64,000 nt of DNA, taken from Palsa-948 sp964481195. GTDB lineage: Bacteria > Bacteroidota > Bacteroidia > Palsa-948. A program made the position numbers and the translations under genes. This document shows positions 51,541 through 61,386 of the stretch, in pieces (positions within the stretch are counted from its first letter, which is position 1; every line of letters starts with the position of its first letter). The notes below the pieces were generated by a model. It searched no databases and was not told the origin of the DNA. It worked only from the letters and a program-made list of their open reading frames with translations. The stretch covers positions 22,229-86,228 of the forward strand of contig CAYZTB010000008.1 in assembly GCA_964481195.1 (NCBI GenBank), in the 5' to 3' direction.

Positions 51541-52590
51541 ATGAAAAGATCAAATTCTTCTTCTTTTTTGTTTCTTTTATTGATGTTTCCGTTTTTGTCT
51601 ATTGCACAAATAGGGGGAAATAACACCTTTGAGTTTCTTAACTTAACTACCCCTGCAAGAGTAATAGCCTTAGGAGGTAGTGTGATTTCTATAAAGGACA
51701 ATGATTTGAATATTGCAATTCAAAATCCATCGTTGCTCGATACTTCCATGCACAATAATTTATCAATTAGTTATGTTGATTATTTCACTGATGTTCAGTA
51801 TGGTTATGCTGCCTATTCTAGGTCTTATAAAAATATTGGAAGTTTTAGTGCAGGAATGCAATTTGTAGATTATGGAAAATTTACTGCAGCAGAAATAAAC
51901 GGAGTAATTACCGGTCAGTTTACGGCAGCAGAATATGCGTTAAATCTATCTTACGCTCGTCCAATTGACTCTTTATTCTCAGTTGGAGCTACTCTGAAAA
52001 CTATTTATTCAACTTTAGAGGAGTATCAGTCTATTGGTAATGCAATTGATATTGGATCAGTGTATAGCAGTAAAAAGCATATGTTATCAGCTGCGTTGGT
52101 TATTAAAAATTTAGGTCGACAGTGGACTAAATATGGTTTAGAAAGAGAATCACTTCCATTTGAAATTCAATTTGGAATCTCCAAGAAAATCAATCATGCT
52201 CCGTTTAGAATTAATTTTACAACAACTCACCTCGAAAAATGGGACATGACCTATACAGATCCTGCCATAAACACTACAGATCCAATAACTGGAGAGGTTA
52301 TTTTGAAAAGCAAGTTTTCGCAGTTTTCAGATAAACTAGCAAGACATTTTGTTTTTGGAGGAGAAGTTTTGCTTTCAAAAAACTTTCATCTCCGAGTAGG
52401 ATACAATTTTCAACATAGACAAGAACTTAAACTTCAGTCACGAACTGGCATTGTTGGGTTTTCCTACGGTTTTGGGCTTCGAATAAACCGCTTTCATTTG
52501 AGTTACGGTTATGCAAAGTATCATTTTGCTGGAGGTCCTAATCATTTTACCATCAGCACAAACCTTTCAGATTTTTACTCTAAAAAGTAA
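51541..52590 (+). CDS. porQ: Type IX secretion system protein PorQ
   Basis: 349 residues with a signal peptide (MKRSNSSSFLFLLLMFPFLS, cut near IAQ), followed by the PorQ opening GNNTFEFLNLTTPARVIALGG and NDLNIAIQNPSLLD, then a repetitive beta-barrel of the FadL/PorV type (DYFTDVQYGYAAYSRSYKNI, GIVGFSYGFGLRINRFHLSYGYAKYHFAGGPNHF). In T9SS, PorQ with PorU, PorV and PorZ forms the outer membrane attachment complex. The T9SS substrate at 11649 makes a complete system likely. cmk begins 2 bp later. Confidence 0.92.
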   Translation: MKRSNSSSFLFLLLMFPFLSIAQIGGNNTFEFLNLTTPARVIALGGSVISIKDNDLNIAIQNPSLLDTSMHNNLSISYVDYFTDVQYGYAAYSRSYKNIGSFSAGMQFVDYGKFTAAEINGVITGQFTAAEYALNLSYARPIDSLFSVGATLKTIYSTLEEYQSIGNAIDIGSVYSSKKHMLSAALVIKNLGRQWTKYGLERESLPFEIQFGISKKINHAPFRINFTTTHLEKWDMTYTDPAINTTDPITGEVILKSKFSQFSDKLARHFVFGGEVLLSKNFHLRVGYNFQHRQELKLQSRTGIVGFSYGFGLRINRFHLSYGYAKYHFAGGPNHFTISTNLSDFYSKK

Positions 52591-52592
52591 CA

Positions 52593-53276
52593 ATGCCTAA
52601 TATTACCATTGCCATAGATGGTTACTCTTCTTGCGGTAAAAGCACAGTGGCAAAAGGAGTCGCTAAAAAATTAGGTTATCTTTTTATTGATTCTGGTGCT
52701 ATGTATCGGGCTGTTACTTTGTATTGTCTTCAAAATAATATCATCTTTAACAATACGTTTAAAGAAAGCGACATTATTCATGCCTTAGATGAAATAGTGC
52801 TTGAGTATAAAAAATCGGCTCTTACTAGTGATTTTGAAATCCATTTAAATGGGCACAATGTGGAAGAAGATATTCGTTCCATGGAGGTTTCTTCCTTTGT
52901 AAGTCCAATTAGCGCTATTAAAGAAGTGCGCGATAAGATTGTTGCACTTCAAAAAGGGTTTAGAAGTAACTCAGGGATTGTAATGGATGGAAGAGATATT
53001 GGCACAAATATTTTTCCGGATGCTGAAGTAAAAATATTTATGACTGCAGATCCAAAGGTGCGAGCACAGCGAAGATTAAAAGAATTTATTTCAAAAGGAA
53101 TTAAAGTGACAATCGAGGAGGTGAGAACAAATTTAGAGCAACGAGATTATGAAGATACGCACCGAGAACACAATCCCCTTCGAAAAGCTAAGGATGCCAT
53201 CGTACTAGATAACACTTTCTTAAGCTTAGATCAGCAATTGATATTTGCATTAGATTTAGCTAATTCGAAAAAGTAA
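52593..53276 (+). CDS. cmk: Cytidylate kinase
   Basis: Cmk phosphorylates CMP and dCMP. The 227 residues have the P-loop GYSSCGKSTVAKGVAKKL, the substrate-binding SGAMYRAVTLY, GRDIGTNIFPDAEVKIFMTA, and the Arg-rich lid RRLKEF with RDYEDTHREHNPL. Length is normal. Its 3' end overlaps the convergent ispH by 17 bp; cmk and ispH are neighbours in many Bacteroidota. Confidence 0.96.
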   Translation: MPNITIAIDGYSSCGKSTVAKGVAKKLGYLFIDSGAMYRAVTLYCLQNNIIFNNTFKESDIIHALDEIVLEYKKSALTSDFEIHLNGHNVEEDIRSMEVSSFVSPISAIKEVRDKIVALQKGFRSNSGIVMDGRDIGTNIFPDAEVKIFMTADPKVRAQRRLKEFISKGIKVTIEEVRTNLEQRDYEDTHREHNPLRKAKDAIVLDNTFLSLDQQLIFALDLANSKK

Positions 53277-54507
53277 AATCATTCATTACTTCCTCTACAG
53301 GTCTGACATTTTCAAAAAATGAAATTACTTTCATTAGTACTCGCTCTACCACAGCGTCTGGGCATGAAGCTCCGCTGGTAAGAATGATGTTTATTTCTTC
53401 ATTGTTTTTTAGACCGGGTGATTTTTTAAGAAAATTTGTTGTTGTTAAGTTTTTCTGATTATGGAAGTCGAAATGATTAATGTGCTCTTTTGAAATGATT
53501 TCAGTTTCGGAAGATATAAAGTAAGTTGGAAATTTTTTTTCACACAATTCTACGATATGAGAGGTGTTAGAGCTGTTATATCCACCTACTACAATAGCAA
53601 TATCAGCTGGCTGGTTTAACAAGGCAAGCGTAGCTTGTTGATTTTCATTGGTAGCATAGCACAGCGTATCGCGGGTGTCGGCAAAATGCTTTTTTACATT
53701 CGGTAACCCATATTTTATTTCCATTATTTTTTTAAAGTAATCGGCAATTTCCTGTGTTTCGGTGGCAAGCATGGTCGTTTGATTTATAACTCCAACACGT
53801 TGTAAATCTATTGAAGGATTAAAGCCAGGAGAAGTGCGTTCAAAGAATGTTTTTTCAAATTCTACTAGAGAGAGATTCCCTAATATATATTCCCCTAGTT
53901 TCTCAGCCTCATAAATGTTTTTTATAATAATAGCATGTGAATGAATTTCGCTTCGGGAAAAAGTAGCTCTAGTTTCTTCATGATTATGCTTCCCGTGTAT
54001 GATAACAGTATAGTTGTCTTCTCCTAATTTTTCTGCTTTTTTCCAAACTCGTTCAACAAATGGACAAGTAGTATCGTATTTATGCACTTCAATGCCAATT
54101 TTTTGCAATCTTTCCTCAATAGCAAGCGTAGTGCCAAAAGCAGGAATAATTACAATATCTTCTTGTTTTAATTCTTCAAATGGAATTATCTGTTTTCCAC
54201 TTGTGTCCATTAAAAATCTTACTCCGCGATTAACTAAATCCTTATTCACTTCAGGATTATGAATCATTTGGCTTAAAAGATAAATTCTTTTAGTCGGATT
54301 TTCTTCTATCGCTCTAAAAGAAATTTCAATAGCATTTTCTACGCCATAACAAAATCCAAAATGTCTGGCAATGTAAAATTTTACTTGCCCAAAGTTTAAT
54401 AGAGTAGGAGTATAATCTTTTTTACGGGGGTCAGTTTCTCTTCGAAGTTCTTTTACTTTAGATATGATTCCGCTTTTATAAAAACCAGGGATGTTAAAAG
54501 TTTTCAT
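53260..54507 (-). CDS. ispH: 4-hydroxy-3-methylbut-2-enyl diphosphate reductase (long form)
   Basis: Last enzyme of the MEP isoprenoid pathway, an iron-sulfur protein. The cluster cysteines lie in HFGFCYGVENAIEIS, DTTCPFVERVWKKAEK and SGASCPDAVVERVLMKV; other conserved parts are IHNPEVNKDL, HGKHNHEETRATF and NQTTMLATETQEIADYF. At 415 residues it is the longer type also known from cyanobacteria and plants, with an N-terminal extension (FNIPGFYKSG). Its ATG shares a base with the stop of the PorE-like gene upstream (TAATG), so it is translationally coupled to it. Confidence 0.95.
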   Translation of the reverse strand: MKTFNIPGFYKSGIISKVKELRRETDPRKKDYTPTLLNFGQVKFYIARHFGFCYGVENAIEISFRAIEENPTKRIYLLSQMIHNPEVNKDLVNRGVRFLMDTSGKQIIPFEELKQEDIVIIPAFGTTLAIEERLQKIGIEVHKYDTTCPFVERVWKKAEKLGEDNYTVIIHGKHNHEETRATFSRSEIHSHAIIIKNIYEAEKLGEYILGNLSLVEFEKTFFERTSPGFNPSIDLQRVGVINQTTMLATETQEIADYFKKIMEIKYGLPNVKKHFADTRDTLCYATNENQQATLALLNQPADIAIVVGGYNSSNTSHIVELCEKKFPTYFISSETEIISKEHINHFDFHNQKNLTTTNFLKKSPGLKNNEEINIILTSGASCPDAVVERVLMKVISFFENVRPVEEVMNDFTFSN

Positions 54508-57500
54508 TATTTCACAATCACTTTAATATATTGCCATTTTTCATATTCTTTGCGATTTTGAATGGTATCATTATTATATGCTGGTCCTTGTACTTTTTTA
54601 GTAATCTCATATGAAAGTTTTGAATCTTCGGTGTTATTTAAACTAATAGATGATCTTACTTTGTCTTTTATTTCATTTGCGCGAATATCTGCTAATTCCT
54701 CGTTGCTTGAATAAGAGGTAGTTGGTACATTGGAGGAACTAGCGTATATGATTATTGTAGCTTTCCCATTTTTATCAATGGTTTTAGAAACTTTATCCAT
54801 CAAAGAAAGGAACGAGCCTACAGAAATATCAATCTCTTTTTTGTTGTATGGAAAATATACAACAAAATCAAAATTCTCATCACCGGGGTACATTGGTTTA
54901 TTATGAATAATTTCATTAATATTATTTTTTGATTGACTGGATATTTGGATATTTTTCATTTCGCTTACATGCTTAAGGTCAGCTGGTAAATTTATAAAGC
55001 TTTCTTTTTTACTTAAATTGATTTCTTTTATTATTTTATTTGCTTCATTTGAGAGATATACTTTTTCTAAGTTTATTAGCTGAGTGTCATTTTCGTTGAT
55101 TTCAATAGTATAATTTTTATCTGAATTTAATTCTTCAAATTTAAAGTTACCATCTTTGTCAGTTTTTGATTTTTTAATAGCAATACCATCTTCGTTTTTT
55201 AGCGTGATTTCTATTTCGTTAAATCCATCATGATGGTTAGCGCTTTTTAATATTTTACCTCGCATTGTAATTAATTGCGATGCATCATTAAAGTCGAGAG
55301 ATTTCAATTTATTTAAATCAGTAGGCAGGGCTTTAAATACAAAATAATTTCCCAATTTTGATACTTTTCGAATAACAGCATTTTCTTGATTTGTTAAGAA
55401 AATTTCTTTTAGCGTTTTAGAAGAAATTCCTTTTTCGTTAATGGAGATAGAATAATAATTGTCTTCTAGCAAGTTTTCAAACTTAAAATTGCCATTAGCA
55501 TCGGTAGTATTTTTAAACACCACTTTTCCTGACTTATCAAGAAGTTCAATGGGTGTGTTCCCTATTGCGTTTTTACCTTTGCTGTCTGTAGACAGCTTTC
55601 CCATCATAATGGGTGGGTCTTTTAATTCAAGTTTTGCTAATTTGTTTAATTCAGGATCTATATTTTTGAAAACAATAAAGTTTCCTTCTTGGGTTGAGGG
55701 CAATACAATATCACCTTTATTATTAGCTAAGTAGTACTGAGTGTGGGATTTTAACATCGGATCGTTTTCGTCAATTTTCAATATATACTTTTGGTCTGAT
55801 GGTATGTTTTTAAAATTAAATTTCCCTTCGTTATCCGTAACGGTAGACCCTATCAGATTTCCTTGCGTATTAAGTAGTTGTATAGCTATTTTTTTGGCAA
55901 CATCGTTTATATTTGTGCTTAATAAAATTACGCCATCAATAGGAATAAGATTGCTAATTCCCATCGAATCACTTTTTGATTTTGCATAAAATATTTTTGC
56001 AGTATCTCCAATATTTATAGTGCGTTGGAAAAAGCCTCTACCTAAGTTTTGGTAGGAGCTATCTTCTGGTAAATAAAACTTCTCAGTAAATATTTTCTGT
56101 CCGTTTGTTTCAATAGTAATTTCATATTCCTCGCCTGGGAAGAGGGTTTGAATAAATTTCCCATTTGATTCATTGGGTTTTGAAGAAACAATGTTTCCTT
56201 TTGTTGATTTGGAAGTAATCAATGAGTTTTTGGGAATAATAGATCCGTCTTTGTTTTTAAGATAGCCAACCAAAATTGCAACAGACTTCACAAATGCTTT
56301 TGGAAAGCTAACCATATATAGATCTTTTTCGCCTTTCCCTTCAGGTTTAAAGGATGAATAATATGCTCTTCTTCCATCCGATGAGGTTACAAAATAGATA
56401 TCATCATCCGTTGTATTAATTGGAAAACCAAGATTAATTGGTTTGGCCCATACATTTTTTGCAACTTTTGTAGAATAAAACACATCAAATCCTCCCATTG
56501 AATTGTGTCCTGTAGAGCTGAAGAAGAAAGTAAATCCATCTGGGTGCAAAAAGGGGGCATCTTCATCATAATGGGTGTTAATGCTTTGGCCTAAGTTTTC
56601 GGGTGTTCCCCATGTTTTATCGGGCTGCAGTCTTGCCTGGTAAATATCTCTTCCTCCAAATCCTCCTTTTCGATCGCTTACAAAGTATAAAGTTTGTCCA
56701 TCAGCACTAACGCAAGCACTTGGTTCCCATTTTTTGCTATTAACATTGTTTGCATCAATTTTTATAGGTGAATTCCAATAGTCTCCATCCAATGTGCTTT
56801 TGTATATATTGCCATCTCCTTTATCGTCCCTGTATAGATATAGTTCTTGTCCGTCAGCACTCAACCCAATTGTGGCTTCGTTGCTTTCTGTATTGATATT
56901 TCTGCTTATTCCTTTTGCTTTTGACCAAGTACCGTAAGGCCCTCGATTGCAAATCCAAATATCTTCTAGAAATTTATCATATATAGTTTTATTATCTTTT
57001 CCACCAGTTCCTTCTCTGCGGGAGGTGAAAACGAGCATCGATTCATCTGCTGAAATCACTGGACTGTAGTCTGCAAATTGACAATTCACGCTATCTCCTA
57101 AATTTGTAATAGTGCACTCTACTGGTTTTGAAGTAAGTTCTTTAGCGTTATTGCAAACTTCAATCCAACGATCAATATCTTTAACAATGTTTATATTCCA
57201 TTTAGCAACAATATCTCTAAACTTGTTAAATTGAATAATTGCCTCGTCAAATCTATAGTCGTAGTGGAGTGCTTGCCCTAGGTAATACATCGCATCTTCA
57301 GGGGCATTTCGTTCTGTTGGTTCATCATGCATATAATTGCCCGATGTTTGCTTTAATGCATTTTCTAAATAGGCAATAGCTTTTCTTTTTTCTCCTGGAA
57401 TATTTACAAAACAAACACCGGCTTTGTAATTAATATTTGCATTAGATGGGTCTGATTCTATTAATTTTATAAAAACTTTGGAAGCAGTATCGTAATGCTT

Positions 57501-57629
57501 CTCAAGCATCATTAAGTTACCTTGAGTAAAAAGCTGGCGAAATTCAGCTTTTGAAATAGATTGAGAAAACGAATAGGTGGGAAGGATTAATAGAAAGGCA
57601 ATAAAAAATACGAATAAATATTTTTTCAT
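54507..57629 (-). CDS. PorE-like TPR/PD40/OmpA-type protein, divergent OmpA domain
   Basis: The 1040-residue protein has a signal peptide (MKKYLFVFFIAFLLILPTYS), TPR helices (residues about 25-170, SNANINYKAGVCFVNI), WD40-like PD40 repeats (VISADESMLVFTSRREG, LSADGQELYLYRDDKG, FGGRDIYQAR), several carboxypeptidase-regulatory-like beta domains (TDANGNFKFENLLE, TDKDGNFKFEELN) and a C-terminal OmpA-like domain. This order is that of PorE of the type IX secretion system. In the last domain the peptidoglycan-binding Asp of GHTD is replaced (IYASSSNVPT), while the Arg in LADIRANEI remains, so peptidoglycan binding is doubtful. Tandem with a paralogue upstream; ispH follows. Confidence 0.88.
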   Translation of the reverse strand: MKKYLFVFFIAFLLILPTYSFSQSISKAEFRQLFTQGNLMMLEKHYDTASKVFIKLIESDPSNANINYKAGVCFVNIPGEKRKAIAYLENALKQTSGNYMHDEPTERNAPEDAMYYLGQALHYDYRFDEAIIQFNKFRDIVAKWNINIVKDIDRWIEVCNNAKELTSKPVECTITNLGDSVNCQFADYSPVISADESMLVFTSRREGTGGKDNKTIYDKFLEDIWICNRGPYGTWSKAKGISRNINTESNEATIGLSADGQELYLYRDDKGDGNIYKSTLDGDYWNSPIKIDANNVNSKKWEPSACVSADGQTLYFVSDRKGGFGGRDIYQARLQPDKTWGTPENLGQSINTHYDEDAPFLHPDGFTFFFSSTGHNSMGGFDVFYSTKVAKNVWAKPINLGFPINTTDDDIYFVTSSDGRRAYYSSFKPEGKGEKDLYMVSFPKAFVKSVAILVGYLKNKDGSIIPKNSLITSKSTKGNIVSSKPNESNGKFIQTLFPGEEYEITIETNGQKIFTEKFYLPEDSSYQNLGRGFFQRTINIGDTAKIFYAKSKSDSMGISNLIPIDGVILLSTNINDVAKKIAIQLLNTQGNLIGSTVTDNEGKFNFKNIPSDQKYILKIDENDPMLKSHTQYYLANNKGDIVLPSTQEGNFIVFKNIDPELNKLAKLELKDPPIMMGKLSTDSKGKNAIGNTPIELLDKSGKVVFKNTTDANGNFKFENLLEDNYYSISINEKGISSKTLKEIFLTNQENAVIRKVSKLGNYFVFKALPTDLNKLKSLDFNDASQLITMRGKILKSANHHDGFNEIEITLKNEDGIAIKKSKTDKDGNFKFEELNSDKNYTIEINENDTQLINLEKVYLSNEANKIIKEINLSKKESFINLPADLKHVSEMKNIQISSQSKNNINEIIHNKPMYPGDENFDFVVYFPYNKKEIDISVGSFLSLMDKVSKTIDKNGKATIIIYASSSNVPTTSYSSNEELADIRANEIKDKVRSSISLNNTEDSKLSYEITKKVQGPAYNNDTIQNRKEYEKWQYIKVIVK

Positions 57630-57654
57630 TCAATAAAATGAATTATAAGGTCGA

Positions 57655-60255
57655 TTAATTGTCTAGAATTTTAAATTCAACCCTTCTGTTTAGCTGCATG
57701 TTTTGTGGATTGGGTTTGCCATTAATGTTATTAGGTGCAATAGGTTGTGCTGAGCCGTAACCCTGCGCAATGAGTCTTAATCGATCTGCTCCTTTGATTA
57801 TTAAATAATTAACTACGGCATCTGCACGTTCTTGAGATAGCTTAGTATTTATTTCATCTTTTCCACTATTATCTGTATGTCCACCAACTTCTATTTTCAT
57901 GTTTAGTTGTGAATTTATTAATTCATAAAGTTTATCTAGTTCAACATTTGATTCTTTACGAAGTATAGACTTACCACTATCAAAAAAGATGTTATTAAGT
58001 ACAACTTTTGCGCCTTTTTCAATTCTAGTAAGAGAAACATTTTTTGTTATTTCTGAATAGCTTTTTTCTTTTGGTGTATTTAAGTTCTCTGATTGAAATA
58101 GAAAGCCAGGGGCTTCGTAGGATATATTATAGTTGTTTCCTCTAGGAAGATTAAAGTAATATTCCCCATTATTTTTAGGTGAATAGGTGCCTGCCACTTC
58201 GCCAGATTTATTATCAGTAACAATAACTTTTGAGTTTTTAATAGGCAGTTCTTCTTTATCAGTTAAAATGCCTTTTACAGAGATGGAACCTAACATGTCT
58301 GGTTTTTCCATAGTAATATCTTTTTGAAAATCAAAAACTGTAACTGGAGTAGGTAAGGTTAATTGCTCTGTCATAGGTAGATATCCTTCCGATTCATATA
58401 CTACGGAATAACTCTCACCTCCAAATCCAGGAAGATCAAAATTATAGGTGCCGTTTTCTTTTGTAGCATATAGCCCAAGTAAGCTTTTGTTTTTTGGATC
58501 TTTGGCAGATATTTTCACTCCTTTTATGGATTCTCCTGCTCTGTTTTTTACATTGCCGAAAACAGTAATACTTCCAGTATTTTTAAAATCAAAATTTTTG
58601 TCAATTTCTTTGTATTCTCCTTCGGCAGAAACAGATACAATTTCTGTATAAGGGCGAAATCCTTCTGCTTCAAAAGAAAGAGAGTATTTTTTTCCATACC
58701 TACCAGGGTTTAATGGCAGTATGTATTTAAGTGTTCTAGAATTTGGATGTACTTCTTGAACGATGTTGCCAGTTTCTAAATCAGTTGCTGAAATTGTTAC
58801 ATAGGACATTAAGGTATCTTTTCCTAAAAAAGAAATGTAGCCTTTCATTAAAGTTACAGGAATAACTACTCGTTGCGGAATGGTAATCATGTACAAATCT
58901 TTTTCGCCTTTTCCTTCTTGACGAAGTGAAGAAAAGTAAGCTCTTTTGCCATCTGTTGACATTACATAAAAGATATCATCATCTGGTGTGTTGATTGGAA
59001 AGCCCATGTTTTGTGGAGGAAACCATCCGGAGTCGCCTAAGGAAGTAAAGTAAATATCAAATCCTCCCATCGTATTATGGCCATTAGAGCTGAAGAACAT
59101 GGTTGCTCCATCGGGATGCATAAACGGTGCATCTTCATCGTATTCAGAATTTATTGTAGGGCCTAAATTTGTTGCTTTGCTCCATCTGCCGGTTGGGAGC
59201 TTAACACATTTATAGATATCTCTACCACCAAATCCACCGGGACGATCGCTTACAAAATAGAGTGTATTTCCATCTGCCGAAAAACATGCGCTTGGTTCAA
59301 ATGAAGGACTGTTTATATCAGTTATATCTGCAGGGTCCGTACCTAGCATATAGGCATAGGACCATTCATCTCCTTCTAGTTTGCTGTAATAGATGCTCCC
59401 TCCTTTGTCGTTTTTGTATAATAATAACTGTTGTCCATCGGCAGAAATGCCAATTACTGCTTCGTTATACCAGCTATTTACATGAGTGCTCAGTGGTTTT
59501 GCTTCTGTCCATGTGCTATCTTCTTTTTTGTAACTTACCCAAATGTCTTCATAGTAATTATCGTAAATATCGCGGTTATCATTTCCTCCTGTAGCTGAAT
59601 TAAATCTTCGAGAAGTAAAATAAATTGCTGATTCGTCAGCTGTAATTACAGCGCCATAGTCAGGCTTGTCTGAGTTAACACTATCTCCTAAGTTGGTAAT
59701 GGTGCATTTAATGGGTGAGTTGACAAATATTTTAGCATTTTTACAAATTTGAATTCTTCGCTTGATGTCATTCATTTCGCTCAGATTTTTTTTATTGATG
59801 TATGTAGAAAATTTTTCAAACATGGCAATTGCTTCATCAAAACGATAAGAGAGATGATAGGCTTGGCCTAGAAGTTTATAGACTAATTCAGGACATCTTT
59901 TTTCGGAGGGTTCATCGGGAGTATATTTGCTGCTTGCTTTAGAAACTGCAGCTTCTAAATATTTTACAGCTAGAGTTTTTTGGGAAGATGAAGCAAGATA
60001 TAGTTGACCAATTTTGAAATTAACATTGGCATTTGTGGGATCCATCTCGTGCAACACAAGAAAAGTTTTAATAGCCGTGTCATTAAATTTTTCAATCATC
60101 ATCAGATTTCCTTCAACAAAAAGTTCCCGAAATACTGATTTATTATAATTTGATTTAGCAGCAACGAAAATAGAGTCTTGACTATAGGATATGTTTGAAA
60201 TAAAAAAAGAGGTAATTACTATAAAAAGAAGGGAGCAAATGCTAAGTTTTTTCAT
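57655..60255 (-). CDS. PorE-like TPR/PD40/OmpA protein
   Basis: The 866-residue paralogue of the next gene has a signal peptide (ICSLLFIVITSFFISNISYS), TPR region (SNANVNFKIGQLYLASS-type, residues 30-175), PD40 repeats (ITADESAIYFTSRRFN, FGGRDIYKC, FSSNGHNTMGGFDIYF), three carboxypeptidase-regulatory-like domains (GSITVFGNVKNRAGESIKGV) and a complete OmpA C-terminal domain: FFDSGKSIL, EVGGHTDNSGKDEIN, LSQERADAVVNYLI and RLIAQGYGSAQP. The Asp in GHTD and Arg in QERAD are the peptidoglycan-binding residues. By domain order it could be PorE or a related anchor protein of the T9SS. The promoter candidate is at 60273. Confidence 0.9.
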   Translation of the reverse strand: MKKLSICSLLFIVITSFFISNISYSQDSIFVAAKSNYNKSVFRELFVEGNLMMIEKFNDTAIKTFLVLHEMDPTNANVNFKIGQLYLASSSQKTLAVKYLEAAVSKASSKYTPDEPSEKRCPELVYKLLGQAYHLSYRFDEAIAMFEKFSTYINKKNLSEMNDIKRRIQICKNAKIFVNSPIKCTITNLGDSVNSDKPDYGAVITADESAIYFTSRRFNSATGGNDNRDIYDNYYEDIWVSYKKEDSTWTEAKPLSTHVNSWYNEAVIGISADGQQLLLYKNDKGGSIYYSKLEGDEWSYAYMLGTDPADITDINSPSFEPSACFSADGNTLYFVSDRPGGFGGRDIYKCVKLPTGRWSKATNLGPTINSEYDEDAPFMHPDGATMFFSSNGHNTMGGFDIYFTSLGDSGWFPPQNMGFPINTPDDDIFYVMSTDGKRAYFSSLRQEGKGEKDLYMITIPQRVVIPVTLMKGYISFLGKDTLMSYVTISATDLETGNIVQEVHPNSRTLKYILPLNPGRYGKKYSLSFEAEGFRPYTEIVSVSAEGEYKEIDKNFDFKNTGSITVFGNVKNRAGESIKGVKISAKDPKNKSLLGLYATKENGTYNFDLPGFGGESYSVVYESEGYLPMTEQLTLPTPVTVFDFQKDITMEKPDMLGSISVKGILTDKEELPIKNSKVIVTDNKSGEVAGTYSPKNNGEYYFNLPRGNNYNISYEAPGFLFQSENLNTPKEKSYSEITKNVSLTRIEKGAKVVLNNIFFDSGKSILRKESNVELDKLYELINSQLNMKIEVGGHTDNSGKDEINTKLSQERADAVVNYLIIKGADRLRLIAQGYGSAQPIAPNNINGKPNPQNMQLNRRVEFKILDN

Positions 60256-60272
60256 GATAGATGGATGAATCG

Positions 60273-60280
60273 CAAAAATA
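60273..60280 (-). promoter_or_regulatory. Bacteroidota -7 promoter element
   Basis: The minus strand reads TATTTTTG (TAnnTTTG type), ending 17 bp before the ATG at 60255. No -33 element was found. Confidence 0.4.
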
Positions 60281-60320
60281 AGGAATTAGCTCAAATATTA
60301 GGCTAAAAACAGCCTTGGAT

Positions 60321-61367
60321 TTACCTAAAAATTTTACATTTATTAAGGGCAGATTGATATTTTCTGGCATTACGGCTATGCTCAGAAAGGGTTGATGCAA
60401 AATTGTGTGTTCCTGAGAAATCTTCTTTAGCACACATATATAAATATTTACTTTTTTCAAAATTAAGTACCGCGTCTATGGAAGAAATTTCAGGTGCATT
60501 TATTGGACCAGGAGGTAGCCCTATATGTAAGTAAGTATTATAAAGGGATTCCACTTGTTTGTCTTTGTCTAAAACTCTATTTATTTTAAAGTTACCCAGT
60601 GCGTAAATAATGGTAGGATCACTTTGAAGTGGCATCCCAATTCTTAGCCTGTTTAAGTACAAACCTGCTATAATTGGTCTTTCGCTTGCAAATCGCATTT
60701 GCTCTGCTTGTACAATAGAAGCAAGAATGGAAACTTGAGCCGGGTTTAGATTAATTGCTTGTGCTTTTTGAAGCCTATCTTGGTTCCAGAATTTTTTATA
60801 TTCAAATTCCATTCTAGATAAAAATTGTTCAGCAGAAGTGTTCCATGAAAAATGGTATGTATTCGGTAAAAAAAGCACAAGTATTGTTTTATTATTTAGT
60901 CCAAATTTCTCCTGGAGATAGCTATTGTTATATAATAGCTCTTTTAGTTGAATAGAGTCAGCTTCTAACTTCGAGCAAACTCTTGATATTAGTTGCTCTT
61001 TTGTTCGGATGTTTGTAAATGTTATCGAAATAGGCTCTTGTATTCCTGAACGAAGTAAGTTTACGAGTTCGTTGTTACTTAACCTGTTGGATATCCTGTA
61101 TCGACCGGGCTTTACATATTCATTATATTTTTTGTATTCAGCTAAGCGGATAAAAGAGTTTATGTCTTGCAATATCTTTTTGTTTTTTAATATAGAAACA
61201 ACATCGTTAAAAGTAGAGTTTGTTGGAATGTAAATTAGTTCTGATTGTTTATTGTCTAACAATACATTGGGTAAGAAAATCATTTTATATCCTATGTATG
61301 CGATGCTCCCGCTTGCTACCAATATCAGCAAGGACATCCATAGGAAGATCTTTAAAAAAATATTCAT
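60321..61367 (-). CDS. mltG: Endolytic transglycosylase MltG-like protein with altered active-site motif
   Basis: MltG cleaves nascent glycan strands and sets their length. From ATG 61367 the protein has 348 residues: a membrane anchor (FLKIFLWMSLLILVASGSIA), a LysM-like region (IYIPTNSTFNDVVSIL), then the YceG domain with LFLPNTYHFSW, ASIVQAEQMRFASERPIIAG, LYLNRLRIGMPLQSDPTIIY and PPGPINAPEI. Where the family usually reads IVEKE, this sequence has IVQAE: Gln220 replaces the first Glu, which I take to be the catalytic one, while Glu222 remains. Activity is therefore uncertain. The GTG at 61382 is a poorer start. Confidence 0.9.
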   Translation of the reverse strand: MNIFLKIFLWMSLLILVASGSIAYIGYKMIFLPNVLLDNKQSELIYIPTNSTFNDVVSILKNKKILQDINSFIRLAEYKKYNEYVKPGRYRISNRLSNNELVNLLRSGIQEPISITFTNIRTKEQLISRVCSKLEADSIQLKELLYNNSYLQEKFGLNNKTILVLFLPNTYHFSWNTSAEQFLSRMEFEYKKFWNQDRLQKAQAINLNPAQVSILASIVQAEQMRFASERPIIAGLYLNRLRIGMPLQSDPTIIYALGNFKINRVLDKDKQVESLYNTYLHIGLPPGPINAPEISSIDAVLNFEKSKYLYMCAKEDFSGTHNFASTLSEHSRNARKYQSALNKCKIFR

Positions 61368-61386
61368 TTTTTTTCCTGCCACAGTA

